A stretch of DNA of 41,728 nucleotides from Rhodanobacter sp. FW104-R8 (GCF_001617365.1 NZ_LVJR01000117.1:1-41728); one strand, 5' to 3'; positions 8,553 through 17,243 are shown, counted from the stretch's first letter. Made by a program: numbers and translations. Notes: a model not told the origin generated them from the sequence alone.

Positions 8553-10864
8553 CAGAAGGGCAGATTCAGCGTGGCGTCCACCGCCAGCAGCTGCCTGCGG
8601 AAGACCTGCTGGATCCGCTTCAGCGCAGCCGGGTTGTCCGCTTCGAACCGCAGCACCAGCACCGGCGTGGTGTTCGACGCGCGCACCAGGCCCCAGCCGT
8701 CCGGCCAGTCCGCGCGCAGGCCGTCGATAGTGATCAGGCTGGCGCCCTCGAAGCTGGCCTGCTGGCGCAGCTTGTCCATGAAGCGGTAGTGCTCGCCCTC
8801 GGCCAGCTCGACCTTCAGTTCCGGCGTGGAGGTGCTCTTGGGCAGGGTGGCGAAGATCTCCTCCGCGCTGCGCCCCTCCAGGTCGCCGGCGAGGATCTCC
8901 AGCAGCCGCGCGGCGGCGTAGATGCCGTCGTCGAAGCCGTACCAGCGCTCCTTGAAGAAGAAGTGCCCGCTCATCTCGCCGGCCAGCTCGGCGCCGGTCT
9001 CGCGCATCTTCGCCTTGATCAGCGAATGCCCGGTGCGCCACATCAGCGGGCTGCCGCCGGCGTCCAGGATCTGCCCCTTCAGGTGGCTGGTGCACTTCAC
9101 GTCATAGATGACCGTGGCACCGGGCTGGCGCGACAGTACGTCGCGCGCGAACAGCATCAGCAGGCGGTCCGGATAGACGATCTCGCCGGAACGGCTGACC
9201 ACGCCGAGCCGGTCGCCGTCGCCGTCGAACGCCAGGCCGAGATCGGCGCCGGTCTGCCGCACGGCGTGGACCAGGTCCTCCAGGTTGTGCGGGTCGGACG
9301 GATCCGGGTGATGGTTGGGGAAGGTGCCGTCGACGTCGCAGTACAGCGGCACCACCTCGCAGCCGACGCCTTCCAGCAGTTGCGGCGCGATCGCGCCGGG
9401 AATGCCGTTGCCGCAGTCGACCACCACCTTCAGGCGGCGCTCGGCCAGCACGTCGGAGACGATCTTCTCGATATAGTCCGGCACCACGTCGACCTGGCGC
9501 ACGCTGCCGCCGCCACCGCCGGCCAGCGCGCCGCTGGCGATGCGCTGATACAGGTCCTGGATCGCGCCTTCGGACAGCGTCTCGCCGCCGACCACGATCT
9601 TGAAGCCGTTGTAGTCCGGCGGGTTGTGGCTGCCGGTGACCGCCACGCCGCAGCCGGTGTTGAAGCGGTAGGCGGCGTAGTACACCACCGGGGTCGGCAC
9701 CGCGCCGATGTCGATCACGTCGACGCCGGCCTCGCGCAGGCCCTCGGCCAGCGCACCGGCCAGCTCGGGTCCGGACAAGCGGCCGTCGCGGCCCACCACG
9801 ATCTCGCGCAGACCCTTCTCGCCCATCAAGGTGCCGATCGACTGACCCAGTACCCGTGCCACGTCGCGGTTCAGGCTCTTGCCGACCACGCCGCGCACGT
9901 CGTAGGCGCGGAAGATGCTCGGATCCATGCTGGCCGGCGCGGCGACCGGCGGCGCGGGCGGCAGCTCCGGCGGCTTGACCCGGGCCGGAGCGGCCTGGCG
10001 GGCCGGCAGCGGCACATCGGGCTCCTCGGCCTCCGGCTCCGCTTTCCAGCGCAGGCGCAGACGCAGCAGGTGGATGCCGCCGCCAAGGCCGAGCAAGGCC
10101 AGCAACCCGCCCAGCAGCCACGACCGCGGCAATACGATGAAGGCGCCCGGCAGGCCGGCGCCCACGCTGAACGCGCTGCCGGGAACCGGCTTGCCGACCG
10201 CCTCGGCCTCGGCCGAAGCCGCGCCATGCGAATACAGCTGCACGTTGCCGCGATCGTCGCCCTGGCGCAGGTCGAGCCGGCCGCCGGCCGGGGAAACCGC
10301 ATCGAAACGCTGCTTCAGCGGCGCGAACGGCAATTCGATCCAGGCCCAGGCCTGGGCCTGCTGCGGCGGCCCCAGCGGAATCACCAGACTCAGCCGACGG
10401 TCGCCGCTGCCATAGGAGACGCTCTGCACCGGCGGGATCCCATCGGCACTCTGCGCCCCCATCAGCTGAGCCGCCTTGGCATAGCCGAACACGCGATAGT
10501 TGGCGTGCAGCACCTCGCCCAGGTCGCCGCTGTACAGCTCCAGCTTTTTCACCTGCGGCAGGCGCTGACGCAGCGCCGCGGCGGATTGCGCCGGGGCGCT
10601 CATCAGCGTCGCCGGATCCACCGAGGCGAGCACCTTCTCGACCGCGGCGCGCTGGCCGGCGATTTCCTCGGACAGCGCCTTGACCGCCTCGTCCTGGGCC
10701 AGGTGTACCTGCCGGACCGCGTCGCCTTCGTCGGCGATCAGCCAGGTCTGCCAGGCGCAGAACAGCCCCAGCAACAGCAGGGCGGTGCCGCCAGCCAGGG
10801 GCAGCAGGTCCCGCCAGTCGACCTGGAAGCCCCGCAGCCGTTCTTTGCCGATGTTCAACGCCAT
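8552..10864 (-). CDS. algC: membrane-anchored phosphomannomutase/phosphoglucomutase
   Basis: Interconverts hexose 6- and 1-phosphates for nucleotide-sugar, LPS and exopolysaccharide synthesis. The C-terminal part from Met313 (MDPSIFRAYDVRGVVG) to residue 770 is a complete AlgC/XanA-type enzyme. It shows the phosphoserine loop TGSHNPPDYNG (Ser412), metal loop DGDGDR, sugar loop GEMSGH and phosphate-binding RASNTTP. In front lies an extra 312 residues: a membrane helix (about 20-42), a predicted extracytoplasmic region, a second helix (about 235-260) and a Pro/Ala-rich linker. Similar long forms are known in several gammaproteobacteria. It follows coaBC and dut on the same strand, with 56 bases after dut. 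The symbol refers to the catalytic part. Confidence 0.9.
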   Translation of the reverse strand: MALNIGKERLRGFQVDWRDLLPLAGGTALLLLGLFCAWQTWLIADEGDAVRQVHLAQDEAVKALSEEIAGQRAAVEKVLASVDPATLMSAPAQSAAALRQRLPQVKKLELYSGDLGEVLHANYRVFGYAKAAQLMGAQSADGIPPVQSVSYGSGDRRLSLVIPLGPPQQAQAWAWIELPFAPLKQRFDAVSPAGGRLDLRQGDDRGNVQLYSHGAASAEAEAVGKPVPGSAFSVGAGLPGAFIVLPRSWLLGGLLALLGLGGGIHLLRLRLRWKAEPEAEEPDVPLPARQAAPARVKPPELPPAPPVAAPASMDPSIFRAYDVRGVVGKSLNRDVARVLGQSIGTLMGEKGLREIVVGRDGRLSGPELAGALAEGLREAGVDVIDIGAVPTPVVYYAAYRFNTGCGVAVTGSHNPPDYNGFKIVVGGETLSEGAIQDLYQRIASGALAGGGGGSVRQVDVVPDYIEKIVSDVLAERRLKVVVDCGNGIPGAIAPQLLEGVGCEVVPLYCDVDGTFPNHHPDPSDPHNLEDLVHAVRQTGADLGLAFDGDGDRLGVVSRSGEIVYPDRLLMLFARDVLSRQPGATVIYDVKCTSHLKGQILDAGGSPLMWRTGHSLIKAKMRETGAELAGEMSGHFFFKERWYGFDDGIYAAARLLEILAGDLEGRSAEEIFATLPKSTSTPELKVELAEGEHYRFMDKLRQQASFEGASLITIDGLRADWPDGWGLVRASNTTPVLVLRFEADNPAALKRIQQVFRRQLLAVDATLNLPF

Positions 10865-10920
10865 ACCCGCCCCCGCGGCTGTACTTCAGGCCGGACCGCT
10901 GCTGCCGGGCCGACCCCCGA

Positions 10921-11379
10921 TTATTGGACGCCGGTCGAGCCGAACCCGCCGCTGCCGCGTGCGCTCGGCGCGAAATCGGCCACGATGTTCAGCCGCGCCT
11001 GTGCCACCGGCACCAGCAGCAGCTGGGCGATGCGGTCGCCCACGGCGATGGTGTACGCCCGGCTGCCGCGGTTCCAGCACGAAATCATCAGGGGCCCCTG
11101 GTAGTCGGCGTCGATCACGCCGACCAGGTTGCCCATCACCAGCCCATGCTTGTGGCCCAGCCCCGAGCGCGGCACGACCAGCGCGCACCAGCCCGGATCG
11201 CCGATGTGGATGGCGATGCCGCTGGGCACCAGCGCACTCTCGCCTGGTTGCAATGTCAGCGGCTGCTCCAGCGCGGCGCGCAGGTCCATGCCGGCACTGC
11301 CGGCGGTGGCAGCCTGCGGCAGCGGAATGCTGTCGCCCAGGCGCGCATCGAGGATCTTCAGCTCGACATCGATCGTCAT
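10921..11379 (-). CDS. dut: dUTP pyrophosphatase
   Basis: Hydrolyses dUTP to dUMP and pyrophosphate, limiting uracil in DNA and feeding thymidylate synthesis. The 152 residues carry the motifs of homotrimeric dUTPases: AGMDL (motif 1), [10 protein letters not shown] (motif 2), GVIDADYQG with the catalytic Asp (motif 3), and the C-terminal [10 protein letters not shown] (motif 5). The start at 11379 (MTIDVELK) is chosen over a longer frame because its ATG overlaps the coaBC stop as ATGA, the usual sign of translational coupling in this conserved pair. Confidence 0.95.
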   Translation of the reverse strand: MTIDVELKILDARLGDSIPLPQAATAGSAGMDLRAALEQPLTLQPGESALVPSGIAIHIGDPGWCALVVPRSGLGHKHGLVMGNLVGVIDADYQGPLMISCWNRGSRAYTIAVGDRIAQLLLVPVAQARLNIVADFAPSARGSGGFGSTGVQ

Positions 11380-12581
11380 CCGCGCGTCGCCCGGTAGCGC
11401 TCGGCCACGTGGGCAACCAGCTGGCATGCCAGCTCGGGCTTGGCCGCGCGCGGCAGCTCCACCGCACCGCCGGCCCAGTACAGGGTCAACGCATTGTCGG
11501 CAGCCTCGAAACCGAGGCCGTCGCCCACCTGGTTTGCCGCGATCATGTCCAGCCCCTTGCGCTGCAGCTTGTCCTGCGCATAACCCGCCACATCATGCGT
11601 CTCTGCGGCGAATCCGACCAGGAACGGGTGCGCGGTTTGCGCCGAGAGGCTGGCCAGGATGTCCGGATTCTCGCCCAGGCGCAGCACCAGGTCGCCGCCG
11701 TCGCGCTTCTTCAGCTTCTGCGTGGATACCTGCTGCGGGCGGTAGTCGCCGACCGCCGCCGCGCCGATATAGATATCCGCCTGCGCTGCCGCCTGCAGCA
11801 CCGCCGCGTGCATCTGCGCCGCGCTGCGCACGTCGACGCGACGCGCCACGCCGGCCGGCGTGGCCAGGCCCACCGGCCCGGCCACCAGGGTCACCTCGGC
11901 GCCAGCCTGCGCGGCAGCCGCGGCCACCGCGAAACCCATCTTCCCCGAGCTGCGGTTGCCGATGAAGCGCACCGGGTCGATGTCCTCGTAGGTGGGACCG
12001 GCACTGACCACCACCTTCAGCCCGGCCAGCGAGCGAGCGCCGAACGAGGCCACCAGCGCGTCGCGCAACTCGTGCGGCTCCAGCATGCGGCCGCTGCCGA
12101 TGTCGCCGCAGGCCTGGTCGCCGGATGCCGGCCCGAGGATCAACGCGCCATGCCGGCGCAGCGTGTCGAGGTTCGCCTGCACCGCCGGGTGCGCCCACAT
12201 CTGCTGGTTCATCGCCGGCGCCAGGTACAACGGCGCGGCGCTGGCCAGGCACAAGGTGGTCAGCAGGTCATCGGCCAGGCCATGCGCCAGCCGCGCCAGC
12301 AGGTCGGCGCTGGCCGGCGCCACCAGGATCCGTTCGGCCCAGCGCGCCAGTTCGATATGCCCCATCGCCGCCTCGGCCTGCGCGTCCCACAGGCTCGCCC
12401 GCACGGGCTGGCCGGACAGCGCCTGGAACGTGGTCGGGCTGACGAAGCGGGTGGCGCCCTCGGTCATCACCACGCGCACCTCGGCGCCGAGGTCGCGCAG
12501 GCGGCGGACCAGTTCGCAGGACTTGTAGGCGGCGATGCCGCCCGACACTCCGAGCAGGATGCGGCGTTGGGCAAGACTCAT
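11376..12581 (-). CDS. coaBC: bifunctional phosphopantothenoylcysteine decarboxylase/synthetase
   Basis: Carries out two successive steps of coenzyme A synthesis: ligation of cysteine to 4'-phosphopantothenate, then decarboxylation. The 401 residues comprise an N-terminal FMN-binding CoaC half ([11 protein letters not shown], the substrate motif PAMNQQMW and the catalytic Cys in [12 protein letters not shown]). A C-terminal CoaB half follows ([20 protein letters not shown], and the lysine cluster KLKKRDGG). The start at 12581 ([11 protein letters not shown]) matches the family; the frame is open further upstream but has no family similarity there. It is the first gene of the coaBC-dut run and is divergent from radC, as in pseudomonads and xanthomonads. 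Confidence 0.95.
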   Translation of the reverse strand: MSLAQRRILLGVSGGIAAYKSCELVRRLRDLGAEVRVVMTEGATRFVSPTTFQALSGQPVRASLWDAQAEAAMGHIELARWAERILVAPASADLLARLAHGLADDLLTTLCLASAAPLYLAPAMNQQMWAHPAVQANLDTLRRHGALILGPASGDQACGDIGSGRMLEPHELRDALVASFGARSLAGLKVVVSAGPTYEDIDPVRFIGNRSSGKMGFAVAAAAAQAGAEVTLVAGPVGLATPAGVARRVDVRSAAQMHAAVLQAAAQADIYIGAAAVGDYRPQQVSTQKLKKRDGGDLVLRLGENPDILASLSAQTAHPFLVGFAAETHDVAGYAQDKLQRKGLDMIAANQVGDGLGFEAADNALTLYWAGGAVELPRAAKPELACQLVAHVAERYRATRG

Positions 12582-12677
12582 GTAGGGCGGGCCTGACAAT
12601 CGGGCAGACACGTAGCTTACCGGATTCGTTCGCGCGTACCGCTGCCCGGCGACGGCGGCCTCGGGCACGGTACGGCC

Positions 12678-13349
12678 ATGAGCATCCGTCACTGGCCCGA
12701 AGGGGAACGCCCCCGCGAAAAATTGCTGGCACGCGGTTGCGGCGCGCTGTCCGACGCCGAGCTGCTGGCGGTGCTGCTGGGCAACGGCAGCCGCGGCAAG
12801 GACGCGCTGGCGCTGGGCCGTGAACTGCTGGCCCACGCCGGCAGCCTGGGCGCACTGCTGGCCCGGCCCGAGCGGCCGATCCGCGTCGGCGGACTGGGTC
12901 CGGCCAAGCGCGCGCGGATCGCCGCCGCGCTGGAACTGGCCCGGCGCAGCCTGGCCGAACAGCTGCTGGAGAAGCCCAGCCTGGGCAACCCGCGCGACAG
13001 CGGCAACTACCTGCGCGCGCAATTGCGTCACCTGCCCTACGAGGTGTTCGGCTGCCTGTACCTGGACAACCGCCACCGCGTGCTGGCGTTCGAGGAACTG
13101 TTCCGAGGCACCGTGGACGGCGCCAGCGTGCATCCGCGCGAGGTGGTGCGGGCCTGCCTGCAACACAACGCCTGCGCGGTGATCTTCGCCCACAACCATC
13201 CTTCCGGCGTGGCCGAACCGAGCGCCGCCGACCGGGCGATCACCCATGAATTGCGCGATGCGTTGCAACTGGTCGGCGTGCGCGTGCTCGACCACCTGGT
13301 GATCGGCAGCGGCGAGCCGGTGTCGATGGCCGCCCGCGGCCTGCTCTGA
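12678..13349 (+). CDS. radC: RadC-family JAB1/MPN metalloprotein
   Basis: RadC-like protein of 223 residues. Its role is still uncertain in the literature; a DNA-repair function was proposed and later doubted. The N-terminal helix-hairpin-helix-like region (about 1-100) includes ALSDAELLAVLLGNG. The C-terminal JAMM metalloprotease-like domain has the zinc motif HNHPSG with histidines 172 and 174 and the downstream Asp in SAADRAIT. All metal ligands are present. It stands alone, divergent from coaBC. A strong hairpin lies 20 bases behind the stop, but its T-run points to leftward transcription. Confidence 0.92.
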   Translation: MSIRHWPEGERPREKLLARGCGALSDAELLAVLLGNGSRGKDALALGRELLAHAGSLGALLARPERPIRVGGLGPAKRARIAAALELARRSLAEQLLEKPSLGNPRDSGNYLRAQLRHLPYEVFGCLYLDNRHRVLAFEELFRGTVDGASVHPREVVRACLQHNACAVIFAHNHPSGVAEPSAADRAITHELRDALQLVGVRVLDHLVIGSGEPVSMAARGLL

Positions 13350-13361
13350 ATGCCACCCCAC

Positions 13362-13390
13362 AAAAAAACGGCGTGGCATGAGCCACGCCG
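13362..13390 (-). terminator. strong intrinsic terminator, leftward
   Basis: CGGCGTGGC (13369-13377) and GCCACGCCG (13382-13390) form a perfect 9-pair stem with a 4-base loop. On the minus strand seven T follow (13362-13368). On the plus strand there is no T-run after the stem, so it does not serve radC. It implies a leftward transcript arising in the 13391-13853 gap. Confidence 0.85.
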
Positions 13391-13470
13391 CGAGGCCGAT
13401 TGTGGGAGGTGGGGGAGAGCGGCATCCCCGGGCCGTGACATGGAGGGGAGTTCATGCCCCGGCCTGATCA
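13362..13470 (-). ncRNA. probable C-rich small RNA with three hairpins
   Basis: No gene reads leftward into the terminator at 13362-13390, yet the 80 bases before it form an ordered structure on the minus strand. Hairpin 1 (13464-13431) has GGCCG/CGGCC and CATG/CATG stems around the loop AACUCCCCUC. Hairpin 2 (13426-13392) has GAUGCCG/CGGCCUC arms around a 21-base loop holding CUCUCCCCCACCUCCC. Hairpin 3 is the terminator. Loops with CUCCCC and CCUCCC complement Shine-Dalgarno sequences. This design is known for Xanthomonas sX13 and for the CCUCC-motif RNAs of alphaproteobacteria. The 5' end is uncertain: no good promoter lies just before 13470, and the best candidate -10 (CATAAT, minus strand of 13601-13606) would give about 230 bases. 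Confidence 0.6.
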
Positions 13471-13612
13471 GTGTCGCAGTGCCGCATGACGAAGGCATGA
13501 CGCCTGCACTGAGCGGAAGTGTCGCCAAGTCGCGGGAACTTATGCACAAAGCGACAACACCGGCACCTGCCAGGCCCATCCACCCATCGACTCTAGATTG
13601 ATTATGTAGCTG

Positions 13613-13628
13613 ATTGATTTAAATCAAT
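13613..13628. promoter_or_regulatory. perfect FNR-type palindrome
   Basis: ATTGATTTAAATCAAT is a perfect 16-base palindrome containing TTGAT-N4-ATCAA, the consensus of FNR/Anr-family oxygen-responsive regulators. Its centre lies about 39 bases before the predicted start of a rightward promoter with -10 GATAAT (13647-13652). This is close to the -41.5 position of class II activation. To the left, the candidate small-RNA -10 (13601-13606) would be covered by the bound protein, suggesting repression. Which transcript it controls cannot be decided from sequence alone. Surrounding bases 13586-13640 are unusually AT-rich for this genome. Confidence 0.5.
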
Positions 13629-13703
13629 AATTTATTCTTGCCGCGGGATAATCGGTGCCCGCAAGCCGGTACCGCATCATGGCTTGCCGCTTTCCCCACA
13701 GAC

Positions 13704-13712
13704 TTATCCACA
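13704..13712 (+). promoter_or_regulatory. perfect DnaA box
   Basis: TTATCCACA matches the high-affinity DnaA box exactly. A looser relative, TTTCCCCACA, lies just upstream (13691-13700). There is no dnaA, dnaN or rpmH nearby, so this is not the chromosomal origin as usually arranged. It could be a titration or regulatory site upstream of argS. A chance match is possible, though the AT-rich core is rare in this GC-rich window. Confidence 0.4.
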
Positions 13713-13853
13713 GACCGGCTCGCGGCGGCGCATCATAATTTGGTCATACCCGGATCAACGCATTGACCCGCATCGCCACCGCCCATGACGGCGCGTTTCG
13801 TCACGGGTCGGTCTGTTAGGATTGGCGGTTCCATCACGAAACCGACCCCACCC

Positions 13854-15566
13854 GTGAAAGAACAGCTGCGCGAACTGGTGCTGCAGGCGATCCAGACCCT
13901 GCAAGGCACCGCCACCTTGCCCGCCGACCTGGTCCTGCCCGGTTTCGTGATCGAGCGCGCGCGCAGCCGCGAGCATGGCGATTTCGCCAGCAACGTGGCG
14001 ATGCTGCTGGCCAAGCATGTCCTGAGCCCCGTCGAAGGGACGGCGCGTGCCAAGCCGCGCGAACTGGCCGAGAAACTGGTTGCCGCCCTGCCGGCGAACA
14101 CGCTGGTGGAGAAGGTCGAGATCGCCGGCCCCGGCTTCATCAACTTCTTCCTTGCGTCGGGCGCCTACCACGCCGAAGTACGCCGGATCTTGGCCGAAGG
14201 CGACGCCTACGGGCGCAGTGTCAGCGGCCGCGGCAAGACCGTGGGCGTGGAGTTCGTCTCGGCCAACCCGACCGGACCGCTGCACGTGGGCCACGGCCGC
14301 AACGCGGCGATCGGCGACTGCCTGAGCCGGCTGCTCGACGCCACCGGCTGGAACGTGAAGCGCGAGTTCTACTACAACGATGCCGGCGTGCAGATCGCCA
14401 ACCTGGCGATCTCGGTGCAGGCGCGAGCCCGCGGCATCACGCCGGACGACAGCAACTGGCCGGAGAATGGCTACCGCGGCGACTACATCGCCGACGTGGC
14501 CCGCGCCTACCTCGATCGCGAGTCGGTGCTGGCGGACGGCGAGACGGTGACCGGCGCCGGCGACGTGGACAACCTCGACGCAATCCGCCACTTCGCCGTG
14601 GCCTACCTACGCCGCGAGCAGGACCTGGACCTGCAGGCCTTCGGCGTGGGCTTCGACACCTATTTCCTGGAGTCCTCGCTGTACAGCGACGGCAAGGTGG
14701 AGGAGACCGTGCGCGAACTCATCGCGCACGGCCATACCTACGAGGAAGGCGGCGCGCTCTGGTTGCGCACCACCGATTTCGGCGACGACAAGGACCGCGT
14801 GATGCGCAAGTCCGACGGCACCTACACCTACTTCGTGCCGGACGTGGCCTACCACCTGTCGAAATGGCAGCGCGGCTACGGCAAGGCCATCACCGTGCTG
14901 GGCTCGGACCATCACGGCTCGCTGGCGCGGGTGAAGGCCGGCCTGCAGGCGCTCGATTGCGGGATTCCCAGGGGCTACCCCGACTACATGCTGTACCAGA
15001 TGGTCACGGTGATGCGCGGCGGCGAGGAGGTGAAGATCTCCAAGCGCGCCGGCAGCTACGTCACCCTGCGCGACCTAATCGACGAGGTCGGCAAGGACGC
15101 CACGCGCTACTTCCTGATCTCGCGCAAGTCCGATTCGCAGCTGGTGTTCGACATCGACCTGGCCCGCTCGCAGTCGAACGACAACCCGGTGTACTACATC
15201 CAGTACGCGCATGCCCGCGTCTGCAGCGTGCTGCGCCAGGCGCCGGAGAAGGGCTTCACCGTCGACCTCGCCGACGGCTTGGCCAACCTGGCCCGGCTGG
15301 ACAACGAGCACGAGCAGATCCTGCTGACCGAGCTGTCGAAGTACCCCGAGCTGGTCGAGGCCGCCGCGGCGAACCTGGAGCCGCACCTGGTCGCGGCATG
15401 GCTGCGCGAGCTGGCCAACGCGTTCCACACCTACTACAACTCGCACCAGTTCCTGGTCGAGGACGCCGCACTGCGCAACGCGCGCCTGGCGCTGGTAGTG
15501 GCGACCCGCCAGGTGTTGAAGAATGGTCTGGATTTGCTGGGCCTCGGCGCCCCGGAGAAGATGTAA
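13854..15566 (+). CDS. argS: arginyl-tRNA synthetase
   Basis: Class I synthetase that charges tRNA-Arg. The 570 residues contain an N-terminal tRNA-contact domain (about 1-110) and the ATP-binding HVGHGRN (144-150) in [16 protein letters not shown] degenerate KMSKS loop, KISKRAG, starts near residue 394, and a C-terminal DALR anticodon-binding domain includes [16 protein letters not shown] 13854 ([11 protein letters not shown]) is chosen because family similarity begins there, although the frame is open to 13785; no strong ribosome site is visible. The stop overlaps the start of the SPOR gene by one base (TAATG), so they form an operon. Confidence 0.95.
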   Translation: MKEQLRELVLQAIQTLQGTATLPADLVLPGFVIERARSREHGDFASNVAMLLAKHVLSPVEGTARAKPRELAEKLVAALPANTLVEKVEIAGPGFINFFLASGAYHAEVRRILAEGDAYGRSVSGRGKTVGVEFVSANPTGPLHVGHGRNAAIGDCLSRLLDATGWNVKREFYYNDAGVQIANLAISVQARARGITPDDSNWPENGYRGDYIADVARAYLDRESVLADGETVTGAGDVDNLDAIRHFAVAYLRREQDLDLQAFGVGFDTYFLESSLYSDGKVEETVRELIAHGHTYEEGGALWLRTTDFGDDKDRVMRKSDGTYTYFVPDVAYHLSKWQRGYGKAITVLGSDHHGSLARVKAGLQALDCGIPRGYPDYMLYQMVTVMRGGEEVKISKRAGSYVTLRDLIDEVGKDATRYFLISRKSDSQLVFDIDLARSQSNDNPVYYIQYAHARVCSVLRQAPEKGFTVDLADGLANLARLDNEHEQILLTELSKYPELVEAAAANLEPHLVAAWLRELANAFHTYYNSHQFLVEDAALRNARLALVVATRQVLKNGLDLLGLGAPEKM

Positions 15567-16270
15567 TGGCAGCACGCAAGGGCAGGGGCCGGCAGGCCGT
15601 GCGCAACGGCAGCAACGGTTTCCCGGGCTGGGGCTACGCGGTCATCGGCCTGGTGGCCGGCGCGATCCTGATGGCGGTGTTGATGCGCGGCAGCCTGCTG
15701 ACGGGCCTGCGCAAGAGCGACGGCCCGCAGGCGAACCCGCAGGCCACCGCCGAGCGCGGCAGCGCGCCAGGCATGCTCGAATCGGGTGCCGGGGACAACG
15801 CGCCGAAGAAGCCGCAATTCGATTTCTACTCGGTGCTGTCGGAGAAGGAAGTACGCATTCCCGACGCCGAGATCAGCGCGCAGGCGCGCGTCGAGCAGCA
15901 GCAGAAGCAGCAACAGGCGGCGCAGTTGCAGGCGCAGCGGGCCGCGCCGGCAGCGGCACCGGCGAACGCGCCGGCCACGGTCACCCAGGACGTCACCGCC
16001 GCACCGGCCAGCGCCATGCCGCAACCCGCGACCGGCAGCGGCTACCTGCTGCAGGTCGGCGCCTTCCCGAACGCCGCCGACGCCGAAACGCTGAAGGCGA
16101 AGCTCGCGCTGCAGGGCTTCGTCGCCAACGTGCAGTCGGTCAGCATCGGCGGGCAGACCTACAACCGGGTGCGCCTGGGCCCGTTCCGCTCGGCCACCGA
16201 GCTGGAATCGACCAAGCAGCGCCTGGCCGGCGCCGGGATCAACGCGATCGCACTGAAGGAAGGCCGCTAG
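15566..16270 (+). CDS. SPOR-domain membrane protein, FtsN-like
   Basis: A 234-residue single-pass inner-membrane protein expected to bind denuded septal peptidoglycan. A basic cytoplasmic tail ([10 protein letters not shown]) precedes one membrane helix (about 22-43, AVIGLVAGAILMAVLM). A long periplasmic Gln/Ala/Pro-rich linker follows; residues about 110-135 are Gln-rich and likely coiled. The SPOR domain starts at about residue 155 (YLLQVGAFPNAADAETLKAK) and runs to the C-terminus. Position directly behind argS with a one-base overlap is typical of this group in gammaproteobacteria. It may be the FtsN of this organism or a second SPOR protein; FtsN motifs in the linker were not identified with certainty. 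A terminator follows. Confidence 0.85.
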   Translation: MAARKGRGRQAVRNGSNGFPGWGYAVIGLVAGAILMAVLMRGSLLTGLRKSDGPQANPQATAERGSAPGMLESGAGDNAPKKPQFDFYSVLSEKEVRIPDAEISAQARVEQQQKQQQAAQLQAQRAAPAAAPANAPATVTQDVTAAPASAMPQPATGSGYLLQVGAFPNAADAETLKAKLALQGFVANVQSVSIGGQTYNRVRLGPFRSATELESTKQRLAGAGINAIALKEGR

Positions 16271-16300
16271 GTTCCGCTCCCCGGCTACCCGGTCGCCCGA

Positions 16301-16327
16301 GGCCGCGCCCGCAGCGCGGCCTTTTTG
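16301..16327 (+). terminator. intrinsic terminator of argS-SPOR operon
   Basis: GGCCGCGC (16301-16308) and GCGCGGCC (16314-16321) form a perfect 8-pair stem with loop CCGCA, followed by TTTTTG. It lies 30 bases behind the SPOR gene stop. Confidence 0.85.
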
Positions 16328-16340
16328 TTGCCTTAAACAC

Positions 16341-16371
16341 GCGTGAAGTCCGTCCACGGCAACCTTCACGC
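16341..16371. repeat. inverted repeat ahead of secreted unknown gene
   Basis: GCGTGAAG (16341-16348) and CTTCACGC (16364-16371) are perfect inverted arms 15 bases apart. They lie between the operon terminator and the gene at 16476. This could be an operator; no regulator is nearby. Confidence 0.3.
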
Positions 16372-16475
16372 CCCGCTTCGCCGGCGCTGCGCACAATCGC
16401 CGCTGCGGTCCATTACACCGGCACGCAAGGGATGTCCTATCGACGCAAGGGGGCAAGTGCCCAGGGGAGGTTCAC

Positions 16476-17243
16476 ATGAAGATCAGCACAGTCTGGCTGG
16501 CGCTGGCGTTCGCGCTGGCGTGCACCGGCGCACAGGCGGCGGACAACGTGCGCGTCATCCGCGATTTCACCGACATGGTGGCGCCCGCCGACCAGCAGGC
16601 GTACGAGGCCGGCACCAAGAACTTCAACCAGTGCCTGCACCAGCACGGCTTCAAGTACAACTGGACGGCCTGGACGCACGAAACCGGCGATACCTACAGC
16701 TACTCCTATGTGTCCGACCCGGTGCCGTGGGCCAGCTTCGACGCCATGGACACTGCGATCAAGGCGTGCCTCGGGGTGATCAAGTCCGACGTCAACCCGC
16801 ACCTGAAGAGCGAGTCCAGCGCGTTCCTGCAGGCGATGCCCGAGCTGAGCCACCAGCCCAAGGACATGGGTCCTGCATCGCCGTTCATCGAGGTCACCTA
16901 CTTCACGCTCAAGTCCGGCCACCAGGCCGCGGAGACCTTCATGGCCGCCGCGAAGAAGATCGCCGCCGCCGCCACGAAGTCGAACTGGCCCCACTACTAC
17001 CAGATCGGCCGGCTGGTCGACGCCGGCGACGGCGCACCCGACTTCATCCTGGTGATCCCCGGCAAGAGCTGGGCGGACCTGGGCACGGAACCCGACCCCG
17101 GCGTGTGGAAGATGGTCGAGAACGTGTACGGCAAGAGCGAAGCCGCCGCGATCCGACAGTCGATCGGCGACGTGGTCACGAAGGAGTCCTCGCACGTGGA
17201 CAGCTACAACGCGGAGCTGAGCTACATCGCCTCCAGCAAGTGA
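16476..17243 (+). CDS. secreted protein of unknown function
   Basis: A 255-residue exported protein I do not recognise. A clear signal peptide (MKISTVWLALAFALACTGAQA) ends at AQA-AD. The mature part is about 234 residues, rich in aromatic residues (YNWTAWTHETGDTYSYSY), with two cysteines (in NQCLHQ and KACLG) that could form a disulfide. It contains two related-looking stretches about 130 residues apart (TWTHETGD... and PHYYQIGRL...), suggesting two similar alpha/beta halves, but this is only an impression. ATG 16476 has the strong site GGGGAGG 6 bases upstream. It stands alone, between a terminator and the SDR gene 89 bases on. A role in the periplasm is all that can be said. Confidence 0.8.
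   Translation: MKISTVWLALAFALACTGAQAADNVRVIRDFTDMVAPADQQAYEAGTKNFNQCLHQHGFKYNWTAWTHETGDTYSYSYVSDPVPWASFDAMDTAIKACLGVIKSDVNPHLKSESSAFLQAMPELSHQPKDMGPASPFIEVTYFTLKSGHQAAETFMAAAKKIAAAATKSNWPHYYQIGRLVDAGDGAPDFILVIPGKSWADLGTEPDPGVWKMVENVYGKSEAAAIRQSIGDVVTKESSHVDSYNAELSYIASSK

Noticed and set aside
8450..11104. An 884-codon plus-strand open frame
   Set aside because: It is antisense to the phosphomannomutase and dut genes, with His/Gln/Arg/Val-rich composition and no domain.
11376..13379. A longer coaBC starting inside radC
   Set aside because: The extra 266 residues are antisense to radC and not CoaC-like; [11 protein letters not shown] at 12581 is the normal N-terminus.
13369..13390. The hairpin behind radC as the radC terminator
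   Set aside because: On the plus strand it is preceded by A and not followed by T, so it works only for leftward transcription.
13586..13712. A replication origin from the AT-rich tract plus DnaA box
   Set aside because: There is one perfect box, no cluster, and no dnaA, dnaN, rpmH or parAB nearby.
13785..13853. An argS start at 13785
   Set aside because: The added 23 residues do not resemble ArgS N-termini, and similarity begins exactly at GTG 13854.
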